Position numbers and translations under genes: made by a program. This document shows positions 26,763 to 35,181 of a stretch of DNA of 64,000 nucleotides, piece by piece. Where the stretch lies: positions 13,990-77,989 of the forward strand of contig QHUS01000073.1 of assembly GCA_003222035.1 (NCBI GenBank), read 5' to 3'. Source of the DNA: Gemmatimonadota bacterium. Lineage in GTDB: Bacteria; Gemmatimonadota; Gemmatimonadetes; Gemmatimonadales; GWC2-71-9. Below the pieces are notes generated by a model that saw only the letters and a list, made by a program, of their open reading frames with translations, was not told the DNA's origin and ran no database searches. How positions within the stretch are numbered: the stretch's first letter is position 1; every line of letters starts with the position of its first letter.

Positions 26763-29180
26763 TTGACACCTTCCCGCGAAGCCTGGCGTAGCGCACTGCG
26801 CTGGTCGGTGCGCGCTGCCACACTCACGGTCGTCTACTTCATCGTCGCGAAGCTCGGACTGCGCTACGCGACGATCGGTCCATCCATCTCGCCCGTCTGG
26901 CCACCCACCGGCGTCGCCCTCGCGGCGCTGGTCCTGGGCGGTCTGCGCTACTGGCCCGCCATTCTGCTGGGGGCGTTTCTCGCCAACGCGACCACGGGTA
27001 TCCCGGTCCTCGCCGCAGGCGGTATTGCCTGCGGCAACGCGGCGGAGGCGCTCCTGGCCGCGTACCTCATGCGCTCGCGCGCGGGGCAGTATCCCGCGCT
27101 CGACGACCTGCACGCGGTACGCACGCTCGCCGGCGTGGCAGCGCCGGTCGGCGCGCTCGCCAGCGCGAGTGTGGGAGTCACGACGCTCGTGTTGGCGCAC
27201 GTGGTGCCCCCGGACGCGCTCTGGTCGGCGTGGGGCCTGTGGTGGGCCGGGGATTATCTTGGCGCGCTGGTCTTCACCCCCGTCGTGCTCGCCTGGGTCG
27301 CGTCGCCGGAGCCGCGCCCCGTGCGACGTCAGGCGGCGGAGCTCGGGTTGATGGTGGGCGGCGCCGTCTTCGCCACTGCGCTCGTTTTCGGAGGCCTGTT
27401 CCCGGCGTCGTTCCTCCAGCCCGCTGACTATCCCTACCTGCTGTTCCCGGTCGTCATTGCGGCAGCCCTCCGCTTCGGCACGCGGGGAGCGTCGCTCACG
27501 ACGCTCACCGTGGCGGCGCTGGCAGTGGGATACACCGCCCGGGGCGGCGGTCCGTTCGTGATGCAAACGGTCCCCGACACCGCGGCCGCGCTCCTCGTGT
27601 ACGTCGGCATCCTCGCCGGCACTGGCCTGATACTCAGCGCTGTCGCCGCGCGTCAGCGCCGGGCCGACAGGGCGCTGCAAGACGCCAACGAGCGGCTCCG
27701 CGCCGCCTTTCAGAGCTCTCCCCTCGCCATGTACGCGCTCGACGCCGCACAGATTGTCCGGAGCTGGAATCCCGCGGCCGAAGCCATGTACGGCTGGGGT
27801 GCCGACGAGGTCATCGGCCGCCCGCTCCCCTTGCTCGCCCGCAACGTCGAGGACTATGCCGCCGTGCGGGACCGCGTGATGCGCGGCGAGGCCTTGAAGG
27901 GCGTCGAGATCACCGGCGAGAAGAAGGATGGGACCCCGGTGACGGTCAATCTCTCGGTCGCCCCCCTCTACGATGCCACCGGGAAGGTGGCCGGAATGCT
28001 GTCGGTGGCAGCCGATCTGACCGAAATGCAGCGACTGGAGACGCAATACCGGCACGCGCAAAAGATGGAGGCCGTGGGGCGACTCGCGGGAGGCATCGCG
28101 CACGACTTCAACAACGTGCTGACGGCGATCCTGGTAACGACCTCGTCCTTGCTTGAAGACCTCGGCCCCGATGCACCGACGCGGCTCGACGTCCAGGAAA
28201 TTGCGCAGGCCGCCAGGCGCGCGGCCGGGCTCACACGCCAGCTCCTCGCGTTCAGCCGGCAACAGCTGCTCGAGCCTCAGGTGCTCAACCTCAACGTGCT
28301 GGTGACCGACCTCGAGCGGATGCTACTCCGACTCATTGGGGAAGACGTCAAGCTGCGCACCTCGCTGGCGGCCGACCTCTGGTCAGTGCGGGCTGACCCC
28401 GGCCAGCTCGAGCATGCCATCGTGAACCTCGTGGTGAACGCCCGGGATGCCATGCCGCAGGGCGGTCGCCTGGTGATCGAAACAGTGAACGTCGCCCTCG
28501 ATGCGCAGTACGTGGAGGCGCACGTTCCGGTCAAACCCGGGCCCTACGTTCTGATCGCGGTCAGCGACACGGGCGTGGGCATGGACCCGGCGACCAAGGT
28601 GCATCTGTTTGAGCCCTTCTTTACCACCAAGGAGCCGGGACGAGGCACGGGACTCGGTCTCGCCACGGTCTACGGCATCGTCAAGCAAAGCGGCGGCTAC
28701 GTCTGGGTCTACAGCGAGCTCGGTCAGGGCACGACGTTCAAGATCTACCTGCCGCGGGCCGAAGGCACGCCGAAGATTGCACAGGCACACGTGCCCGCCG
28801 CGAGCGCCGTGGGGGGGTCGGAGACGGTGTTGCTGGCGGAAGACCAAGAAACCGTGCGGCTTCTGATCCAGCGCGCGCTGGAAGGGCGCGGGTACGCCGT
28901 GCTCGCCGCTGGGAACGGTCCCGAAGCCCTCGACCTTGCCGCCCGACACGGCAAGCCGATCCATTTGCTGATTACCGACCTCGTGATGCCGGGAATGAAC
29001 GGTCGCGAGCTGGCCCGTCGCCTCGCGATGGAGCGACCGCGGCTGCGCGTCCTGTACGTGTCGGGCCACGTCCGGCCCGACACGCTCGAACCAGGCGTCG
29101 CGTTTCTTCAGAAGCCCTTCGACCCTGAGGCCCTGGCGCACAAGGTTCGCGAGGTCCTCGATCACGCGAGCGCACCCTGA
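26763..29180 (+). CDS. MASE1-domain hybrid sensor histidine kinase
   Basis: An 805-residue protein. About eight membrane segments form a MASE1 sensor (residues 20-300, with SPVWPPTGVALAAL), then a PAS domain (about 305-420), a histidine kinase core (H-box GGIAHDFNNVLTAI, N-box NLVVNARDAMPQGG, GTGLGLATVYGIV) and a C-terminal receiver with the phospho-acceptor in LITDLVMPGMNG. No partner regulator is adjacent. TTG 26763 is chosen because the frame upstream overlaps the murQ promoter side; the start is uncertain. A TAGATT box lies about 10 nt before it. Confidence 0.88.
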   Translation: MTPSREAWRSALRWSVRAATLTVVYFIVAKLGLRYATIGPSISPVWPPTGVALAALVLGGLRYWPAILLGAFLANATTGIPVLAAGGIACGNAAEALLAAYLMRSRAGQYPALDDLHAVRTLAGVAAPVGALASASVGVTTLVLAHVVPPDALWSAWGLWWAGDYLGALVFTPVVLAWVASPEPRPVRRQAAELGLMVGGAVFATALVFGGLFPASFLQPADYPYLLFPVVIAAALRFGTRGASLTTLTVAALAVGYTARGGGPFVMQTVPDTAAALLVYVGILAGTGLILSAVAARQRRADRALQDANERLRAAFQSSPLAMYALDAAQIVRSWNPAAEAMYGWGADEVIGRPLPLLARNVEDYAAVRDRVMRGEALKGVEITGEKKDGTPVTVNLSVAPLYDATGKVAGMLSVAADLTEMQRLETQYRHAQKMEAVGRLAGGIAHDFNNVLTAILVTTSSLLEDLGPDAPTRLDVQEIAQAARRAAGLTRQLLAFSRQQLLEPQVLNLNVLVTDLERMLLRLIGEDVKLRTSLAADLWSVRADPGQLEHAIVNLVVNARDAMPQGGRLVIETVNVALDAQYVEAHVPVKPGPYVLIAVSDTGVGMDPATKVHLFEPFFTTKEPGRGTGLGLATVYGIVKQSGGYVWVYSELGQGTTFKIYLPRAEGTPKIAQAHVPAASAVGGSETVLLAEDQETVRLLIQRALEGRGYAVLAAGNGPEALDLAARHGKPIHLLITDLVMPGMNGRELARRLAMERPRLRVLYVSGHVRPDTLEPGVAFLQKPFDPEALAHKVREVLDHASAP

Positions 29181-29236
29181 CCGAGCCAAGACGATGCGCT
29201 GTTGACCCGAGGTCCGGTCGACGTGCACAATTCGGC

Positions 29237-30950
29237 ATGCGCGCGGTCGGTGCTCTTGGTCTGTCATTCCTTGTCGCCTGCAGCGGCAGTCTCAAGGTGC
29301 CGGAGATCAACCCCGACACGGTCGCCGTGGGCGTGCCCTCCACGCCCATCCCAGACCTGCCGGCGATCTCAGGCGAGCCTGCTCACGTCGCATCCGCTCG
29401 CGAGCGAAGTGGGTGTGGACGTCCTGCATCGCGGCGGCAACGCCGTCGACGCAGCCGTGGCCGTGGCGTTCGCGCTCGCGGTGGTCCATCCCGTCGCCGG
29501 AAACATCGGAGGCGGCGGATTCATGATGGTCCGGCAGCACGCCGGGACCGTCCACGCGCTCGACTTCCGCGAGGTGGCGCCCGCCGCCGCAACGCGCGAC
29601 ATGTACGTCGACTCGGCAGGCACCGTCATGCAGTCCTCCCTGACCGGCCACCTCGCGGTCGGTGTCCCGGGAAGCGTCGCGGGGCTGTACGAGGCGCACC
29701 GCAGGCTGGGACGGTTACCGTGGCGGGACCTCTTGGCACCGGCCATCCACCTGGCGCGGGACGGGCACGTCCTGGATGGGCCACGCAGCCGTCAAATCGC
29801 ACGCGAGGCGGAGCGGCTCGCCCGATTCCCCGCCTCGCACGCGCAATTCCTCGTGGACGGCGTGGCGCCCGCACCCGAAACCCGATTCGTGCAGCCCGAT
29901 CTGGCCCGCACGCTCGAGCTGGTCGCCGACAGTGGTGCCGCCGTGTTCTACCACGGCAGCATCGCCGACTTGATCGTGCAGGAGATGAAGCGGGGAGGTG
30001 GACTGATCACGCGACAGGACCTCGCCCGCTATCGCGCGAAATGGCGCGATCCGATCGAGATCTTCTACCGCGGCTACACGATCTACACCATGCCGCCCCC
30101 CTCGGGCGGAGGCGTGACCCTGGCCGAGATTCTCAATGTGATGGAGGGATACGCGCCGCCGCCGTTCGGCAGCGCACCGCTGATGCACCTGCAGACGGAG
30201 GCCTTGCGGCGCGCCTACGTCGATCGTAACGCGTTCCTCGGCGACCCGGATTTCGTGAGCATGCCGCTCGGTCGCCTGCTTGCCAAGTGGTACGCCCGCA
30301 CGTTGCGGGCAGGCATCGATCCGGAGCACGCGACGCCGACGGCCCCGGTGGCCGTCATGCGCTCGGAGGGAACGGAGACCACGCACTTCTCGATCGTGGA
30401 CGCGGACGGGAACGCCGTGTCGTGCACGACCACGCTCAATAACGATTTCGGCAGCGCCGTCACCGTCACGGGCGCGGGATTCCTGCTGAACGACGAGATG
30501 GACGATTTCAGCACCGCCCCGGGGCGGCCGAATCTGTTCGGCCTGGTTCAGGGTGAGCCGAACACGATCGCCCCCGGGAAACGGATGCTCTCGGCCATGA
30601 CGCCGTCGATCGTCCTCGATACGGCCGGCCGGTTGTTCCTCGTGCTGGGAAGCCCCGGGGGCTCACGCATTCCGACCGCCGTGTATCAGGTACTGAGCGA
30701 CATGGTCGACCAGGGGATGCCGCTCGCGAGTGCCGTAGCGGCGCCCCGGTTGCATCACCAGGCGTTGCCGGACACCCTGTACCTCGAGCGCGACGGGTTC
30801 GTGCAGCCGTCGATCGACTCGCTTGTGGCGATGGGGCACAACGTGAGTGTGTGGAGTTACAAGACCGAAGTGAACGCGGTAGCGCGCACCGCCGCGGGCT
30901 GGGTCGGCGTCGCCGATCCCAGGCGCGGCGGTAGCGCGGCGGGGTACTGA
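29237..30950 (+). CDS. Gamma-glutamyltransferase, frameshifted near its N-terminus
   Basis: An Ntn-hydrolase that cleaves gamma-glutamyl bonds (glutathione and analogues). The N-terminal part, in one frame from ATG 29237, is a lipoprotein leader (GLSFLVACSGS). The rest continues in another frame from about 29380 with SHPLASEVGVDVLHRGGNAVD, GNIGGGGFMM, the autocleavage Thr in TETTHFSIVDADGNAV, and SPGGSRIP. The two parts join only if 1 nt is skipped around 29365-29385. All catalytic residues are intact downstream, so a base error in the sequence is more likely than a decayed gene, but a real frameshift is possible. Confidence 0.85.
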
Positions 30951-30952
30951 AG

Positions 30953-31717
30953 TTAGGCCGTCTTCACCGTTAGCGGCGCGTTCAGCTTGATCGTGATCGC
31001 CGCACCCTTCGGAATCACCACGTCGATATCGCGCGACGCCCGGGCGGCCGCGGCACCCGCAGCAGCACCGGCGACCCCCCCGATCACGGTGCCCTTCGAG
31101 TTCTTGCCGATCAGCTTGCCGAGAATCGCGCCCGCCGCGGCGCCCGCTCCGACCTTCGCGGCGTCCGCTCCCGTCACCCCCCGGCCCTTCATCACCGTGT
31201 CCTTGGCCACCACCGACGCGTCGATCGCGTAGCTCACCCCGCGGACCGTCACGTTGCTGACCGCGAGCTCGATCTTCCCAGCGGAGTTGGGATTGGGCGC
31301 GGGGTCGGCCGCGGTGATCGTCCCGGACACCCTTGCGCCCGCTGGAATGACGACCCGCCCGGTCGCGTCCCTCACGTCCTCACTCACCATCGCGCTGAAG
31401 GAGTCACCCGCCTTGGCATGACGAGTGCTGATCGTGTCGCTGGCCGTGAGGGGGACACGAGTGCCGGCGGCCAGCATGAGCGGCGCCGGCTTCGGTGGAG
31501 CCGGCTTCTTTACCGGCTGTTTCTTCTCGGGGGCGGTCTTCGCGGCCTCAGTCGACCGCGCGGGGACGTCCTTCAGGGCCGCGGTACTTTCGGTCGGCGC
31601 GAGGGTCAGGTTGCGCGCCGTGGAGTCGGCCGATTGGCTCGCCTGCTCACCCCGCACACATCCGATCAGCGCCAGCGCCGCAACGGCGGCAACGGGCATC
31701 AACGCACTCCGGACCAT
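30953..31717 (-). CDS. Glycine-zipper lipoprotein
   Basis: A 254-residue protein with a lipoprotein signal (VAALALIGC, lipidated Cys about residue 20), a Lys/Pro/Ala-rich linker (about 40-85), a beta-rich middle (RVPLTASDTI ... VVIPAGARVSGTI) and a C-terminal glycine zipper (GAAAGAILGKLIGK, GGVAGAAAGAAAA). ATG 31717 is chosen: GAGGG lies about 7 nt upstream and the signal peptide begins there. It converges with the glutamyltransferase, with 2 bp between stops. Function unknown; envelope localisation is inferred. Confidence 0.7.
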   Translation of the reverse strand: MVRSALMPVAAVAALALIGCVRGEQASQSADSTARNLTLAPTESTAALKDVPARSTEAAKTAPEKKQPVKKPAPPKPAPLMLAAGTRVPLTASDTISTRHAKAGDSFSAMVSEDVRDATGRVVIPAGARVSGTITAADPAPNPNSAGKIELAVSNVTVRGVSYAIDASVVAKDTVMKGRGVTGADAAKVGAGAAAGAILGKLIGKNSKGTVIGGVAGAAAGAAAARASRDIDVVIPKGAAITIKLNAPLTVKTA

Positions 31718-31849
31718 GTGAATCCCTCTCTGACTAGATATTCGCGCGCCTAATATAGGGACTGGGACGCCAAGAAGTTCCAAACTAGAACCGCGTCCTC
31801 GGCGGACTGTGATACAGCGCACGTTCGTCCGACCGTCCGACCGTGCTTT

Positions 31850-32566
31850 CTAAAGGCGGCTCTTCAGGGCGTCCGGAGTCAGCCCCTGCAGCCAGCTCGC
31901 GATGAGGGTGAACCGGTCGGTCACGAGCAACAGGCCGAGGATGATCAGGAGGATGCCAGCGGTGCGCTCGACCCAGGCCAGGTAGGGTCGAAATCGCTGG
32001 AACCAGACGAAGAAGCGGTCCAGGGCGACGGCGGCCACCAGGAACGGCACGGCGAGGCCGAGCGCGTAGGCGGTGAGGAGCCCGGCGCCCCGGCCCACGC
32101 TCCCCTGGGCCGCGGCGAGCGTGAGAATCGCGCCCAGAATGGGGCCGATGCAGGGAGTCCACGCGGCGCCGAAGGTGAGGCCGACGAAGGCCGACCCCAC
32201 GTAGCCGAGTGGTTTGTTGGCCAGCTGCACGCGAAGGTCCCGCGTGAGCCAGGCGGGCTGGAAGACGCGGAGCAGATAAAGCCCGAAGATGATGACCACG
32301 ATCCCACCGACCCGGCCGATCCACACCTGCCAACGGAGCAGGAGCACACCCAGGACCGAGGCGCTCACGCCCAGGCCGATGAAGATGGCAGAGAACCCGG
32401 CGACGAAGGCGAGCGCATGCCGCAACGAGAAGGCGCGACGGACCTGCAGCTCCTCACCGGACAGCCCGGTGAGAAACCCCACGTAGCTCGGGATGAGCGG
32501 CAACGTGCAGGGAGAGAGGAAGCTCAGCAGGCCGGCGAGAAACGCGAGCGCGAAGGAGGGTGTCAC
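31850..32566 (-). CDS. ccdA: Cytochrome c biogenesis / thiol-disulfide transport protein CcdA
   Basis: A 238-residue membrane protein with six predicted helices. It carries the two redox Cys of the DsbD/CcdA core, in [14 protein letters not shown] and [11 protein letters not shown], which pass electrons from cytoplasmic thioredoxin to the outside. GTG 32566 is used; it overlaps the arginine decarboxylase stop by 4 bp. No cytochrome-maturation genes are adjacent. Confidence 0.9.
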   Translation of the reverse strand: MTPSFALAFLAGLLSFLSPCTLPLIPSYVGFLTGLSGEELQVRRAFSLRHALAFVAGFSAIFIGLGVSASVLGVLLLRWQVWIGRVGGIVVIIFGLYLLRVFQPAWLTRDLRVQLANKPLGYVGSAFVGLTFGAAWTPCIGPILGAILTLAAAQGSVGRGAGLLTAYALGLAVPFLVAAVALDRFFVWFQRFRPYLAWVERTAGILLIILGLLLVTDRFTLIASWLQGLTPDALKSRL

Positions 32567-33123
32567 CCGCAAAAGCAGACGGCCGACACCACGGTCGTCC
32601 AGCGCCCGTCGTCCCCGCACTCGGCGGTCGATGTGATGTTCATGGTCCGCACGATCTCGCCAGACAGGAGCCACTGCTCGCGGCGCTCGTCCCACGCTTT
32701 GTCGCTATCGAACGGCACGCCCAGCACGGTGGCGAGCATCGAGGCCGCGAGGTCTTCGGCGTACTCCCCCGACGTCATTTCGTTCTGGCCGTAGCTGTGA
32801 TGCTCGGAGATGTAGCCGTGGTGCGTGGGATCGGCTGGCATCGCGACGCCGATCGACGCCGCCACCAAGCGGCTCGGCTCGTTGGTGGACGACTCGGCGA
32901 TCACCGCAAACACCACCTGCCCGGGCTTCATGAGCGAGAGCCCTTCCTCGCGGTCCACCAGCTCGCAGTGAGGCGGGAAGATCGAGCTCACCCGCACGAG
33001 GTTGAAGTTGGCGAGGTGCGCGTCCCGCAACGCCATCTCGAAGCTGGTGAGTTTTTCCTTGTGCCGACCGACGCCCTTCGTCAAAAAGGCCTTGGTGGGC
33101 ACGAACATTCGCGATTCGATCAA
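32563..33123 (-). CDS. pdaD: Pyruvoyl-dependent arginine decarboxylase
   Basis: A 186-residue proenzyme. The self-cleavage motif VSSIFPP (about residues 45-51) splits Ser-Ser to give the pyruvoyl group; the rest matches the family ([29 protein letters not shown]). It converts arginine to agmatine, the first step of polyamine synthesis. It sits 4 bp after a Fur-family gene and near a TIGR00300-family enzyme of arginine/ornithine metabolism, so a small arginine-use operon is plausible. Confidence 0.92.
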   Translation of the reverse strand: MIESRMFVPTKAFLTKGVGRHKEKLTSFEMALRDAHLANFNLVRVSSIFPPHCELVDREEGLSLMKPGQVVFAVIAESSTNEPSRLVAASIGVAMPADPTHHGYISEHHSYGQNEMTSGEYAEDLAASMLATVLGVPFDSDKAWDERREQWLLSGEIVRTMNITSTAECGDDGRWTTVVSAVCFCG

Positions 33124-33127
33124 CTCG

Positions 33128-33589
33128 TCACCTCGCCCGTGCTAAAGGGTTCGCCTGCTGACAGCTCCGGCACAGCCCGTAGACCTCCAGCCGGTGATGG
33201 TGGGGCCGAAACTCCACCTCCTCCGCGAGCAGGGCAATCATCCGCTCCAGACGATCGTTGGCGAACTCCGTCACGCGCCCGCACGACGAGCAGATGCAAT
33301 GCTCGTGGGCCTGGCCCGGCGCCAGCGGCTCGTAGCGCTTGAATCCCTCGCCGAAATCGTGCTCCTTGGCGAGCCCGGCGCGGACCAGGAGATCCAGCGT
33401 CCGGTAGATCGTGGCCGTCCCGACCGCGACCCGCTTCGCGACTCGCCGGCTCACCTCCTCGGCAGACAGGTGCTCCCCCGCGAAGAACACCGCCTCCGCA
33501 ACCGCCAGGCGCTGCTGCGTGGCCGGGAGGTTGTGGTCCGCCAGGTGGCGGCGGAACTCTTCGAGCAGCTTCGTGCCGTCAACTTTCAT
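33128..33589 (-). CDS. Fur family metal-responsive regulator
   Basis: A 153-residue repressor: a winged helix about residues 20-85 ([37 protein letters not shown]) and a C-terminal dimerisation domain with [10 protein letters not shown] and GLCRSC zinc pairs and a HHH metal-site segment. It may sense iron, zinc or peroxide. The gene begins inside the last codons of the upstream small gene, so they are probably translated together. Confidence 0.93.
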   Translation of the reverse strand: MKVDGTKLLEEFRRHLADHNLPATQQRLAVAEAVFFAGEHLSAEEVSRRVAKRVAVGTATIYRTLDLLVRAGLAKEHDFGEGFKRYEPLAPGQAHEHCICSSCGRVTEFANDRLERMIALLAEEVEFRPHHHRLEVYGLCRSCQQANPLARAR

Positions 33590-33893
33590 ACCACACCGCC
33601 GGTCCGACCGCCACCGGGGGCTCCGTGTCCCCCGTCCGCTCGGCGGCCGACTGAATCACGCGGGCGATCACATCGGCGGGGGAGAGCGCCGTCTCCTCCA
33701 CCTCGACCCGGCTCTGGCCGCGCTCCTTGCCGCGCACGATCAGCATGTAGCGTCCGGTGAACACGCGCAACCGTCCGCCGCCCTCGGTCGCCCGACAGGC
33801 GACCACCGCCGTGCCCCATTCTCGGCCCTCGCGCTTCCAGGGCCGGAACAGGTAGATGGTCTCGATCTCGGAAGGGGGCACGCGCAGCGCCAC
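33579..33893 (-). CDS. Small protein of unknown function, start unresolved
   Basis: A protein of at least 104 residues, recognisable as coding because the frame is open and has good amino-acid composition (SEIETIYLFRPWKREGREWGTAVVAC, followed by beta-strands, shown here only in part: ETIYLFRPWKREGREW). GTG 33893 is the first ordinary start, but coding character extends a little upstream (GWAKLAEA) without a start codon in that frame. An out-of-frame ATG lies at 33915 next to a G-rich stretch, so an indel is possible. The gene lies between the TIGR00300 gene and fur, all in the same direction. Confidence 0.6.
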   Translation of the reverse strand: MALRVPPSEIETIYLFRPWKREGREWGTAVVACRATEGGGRLRVFTGRYMLIVRGKERGQSRVEVEETALSPADVIARVIQSAAERTGDTEPPVAVGPAVWYES

Positions 33894-33943
33894 GGCCTCG
33901 GCGAGCTTCGCCCATCCCGGCCCCCGGCCCGCCCGGCCCGGCT

Positions 33944-35071
33944 CTAGCGGAGAACGGGCGCCGGGGTCTGCGCCTGCTCCCATCGCTCCACGTAAAACCG
34001 CAGCACGTGCATGAAGTCCTGGGCGTTGGTCACCACGCCATAGGCCTGATGTGTGCCGCGGTCCCGCAGCTTGGTCACCACGAACTCGGTCTGATCGACG
34101 CAAATCGTGGTGAGCGGCCGCAGGTCGTCGGGGTTGGGCGCGTCCACGAACGCGGGGAGCATGTTCCCGACCGCGATCGCGTGCAGTGCCGTGGCCACGA
34201 AGACAGCGAACGTCGCCTGCGCCGTGAACTCCCGCATCGCGTCCTGGGCAGCGAGCGTGTCCGAGAGCACTTCGGGAAGGGGTCCGTCGTCGCGGATCGA
34301 GCCGGCGAGCACGAACGGCACGCCCTTGGACACCAGAGCATGCATGATCCCTGAGGATACGAGGCCCTGTCGCACGGCGGCGGCGATTCCGCCGGCACGC
34401 CGGATCTGGTTGATGGCCCGCATATGGAGCGCATGGCCGCCTTCCACGCCCTGCCCCGAGCTCGTCATCCCGAGCGTGGTGCCGAAGATTGCAGCCTCGA
34501 GATCGTGCACGGCGACGGCGTTTCCGCCGAGGAATGCCTGGACGTAGCCGTTCCTGATGAACCAGATCATGTCGTCGCGCGCTCGGGCGTGCACCAGCGC
34601 GGGCCCCACGACCCAGAGGATCTTTCCCCCGCGCTGCTTTTCCTCCCCGAGCAGCTGCGCCAAGACCGCGTAGTCGGCGGGCCGCTCGCGCGACACCTCC
34701 GTCTGCATGAAACCGAACTCGTTGGCGCTGTGGCTGCCGCCGAGGAACCCTTCGGCGTGCACGAGGATGCCCTGGCTGCCGTCTTCCTCGGTACCGGCGG
34801 CCACTGCGTCGCCCTTGCGCACCTTGCGGGGCTCGGTCGCCACCAGGTCGCTCGCCGACTGGCGCACGATGACGCAATCCATCCGGGGGAGCCGGGGCCG
34901 GCGCCAGATACCCCCCGTCTTGACGTACGTGGGCAGGTTGGTGGTCGAGAAAAAGCCGTCCGGGAGTACGCCGTCGGACGGCGCCGGCTCGAACCGTGCA
35001 TCCGGAGCCTCCGCGAGCGGCGGCGCGTTAAAGTTGGGCGGCCGGTATTGAAACGGGGGACGGGTCGTCAC
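33944..35071 (-). CDS. TIGR00300-type (LOR/SDH conserved region) enzyme, ornithine cyclodeaminase-like
   Basis: A 375-residue protein of the family once called LOR/SDH conserved region. Landmarks are visible: FIRNGYVQAFLGGNAVAVHDLE, IFGTTLGMTSSGQGVEGGH, SGIMHALV and VLAGSIRDDGPLPEV. Characterised relatives are NAD-dependent archaeal ornithine cyclodeaminase and the C-terminal domain of cyanobacterial AgrE/ArgZ, both in arginine/ornithine breakdown. The pyruvoyl arginine decarboxylase three genes downstream fits that theme. The N-terminal 50 residues are Pro-rich and their DNA overlaps C-rich 7-bp repeat units. Confidence 0.75.
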   Translation of the reverse strand: MTTRPPFQYRPPNFNAPPLAEAPDARFEPAPSDGVLPDGFFSTTNLPTYVKTGGIWRRPRLPRMDCVIVRQSASDLVATEPRKVRKGDAVAAGTEEDGSQGILVHAEGFLGGSHSANEFGFMQTEVSRERPADYAVLAQLLGEEKQRGGKILWVVGPALVHARARDDMIWFIRNGYVQAFLGGNAVAVHDLEAAIFGTTLGMTSSGQGVEGGHALHMRAINQIRRAGGIAAAVRQGLVSSGIMHALVSKGVPFVLAGSIRDDGPLPEVLSDTLAAQDAMREFTAQATFAVFVATALHAIAVGNMLPAFVDAPNPDDLRPLTTICVDQTEFVVTKLRDRGTHQAYGVVTNAQDFMHVLRFYVERWEQAQTPAPVLR

Positions 35072-35088
35072 AGGGAGAGAAACCTAAT

Positions 35089-35181
35089 GCGGAACGCGGA
35101 ATGCGGAACGCCGCGAACGCGGAAGTGGGAAGGCGGAACGCGGAACATCGGCACCGTGATCGCCTCGCCTGTTCCGCGTTT
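35089..35181. repeat. Inverted heptad-repeat element (GGAACGC units)
   Basis: GCGGAACGCGGAATGCGGAA-like 7-bp units from 35089, then another block at 35130-35145, and a short complementary right arm TGTTCCGCGTTT at 35170-35181. It fills the gap between the TIGR00300 gene and priA. It has the same unit and layout as the element at 15926-16030. Confidence 0.7.
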
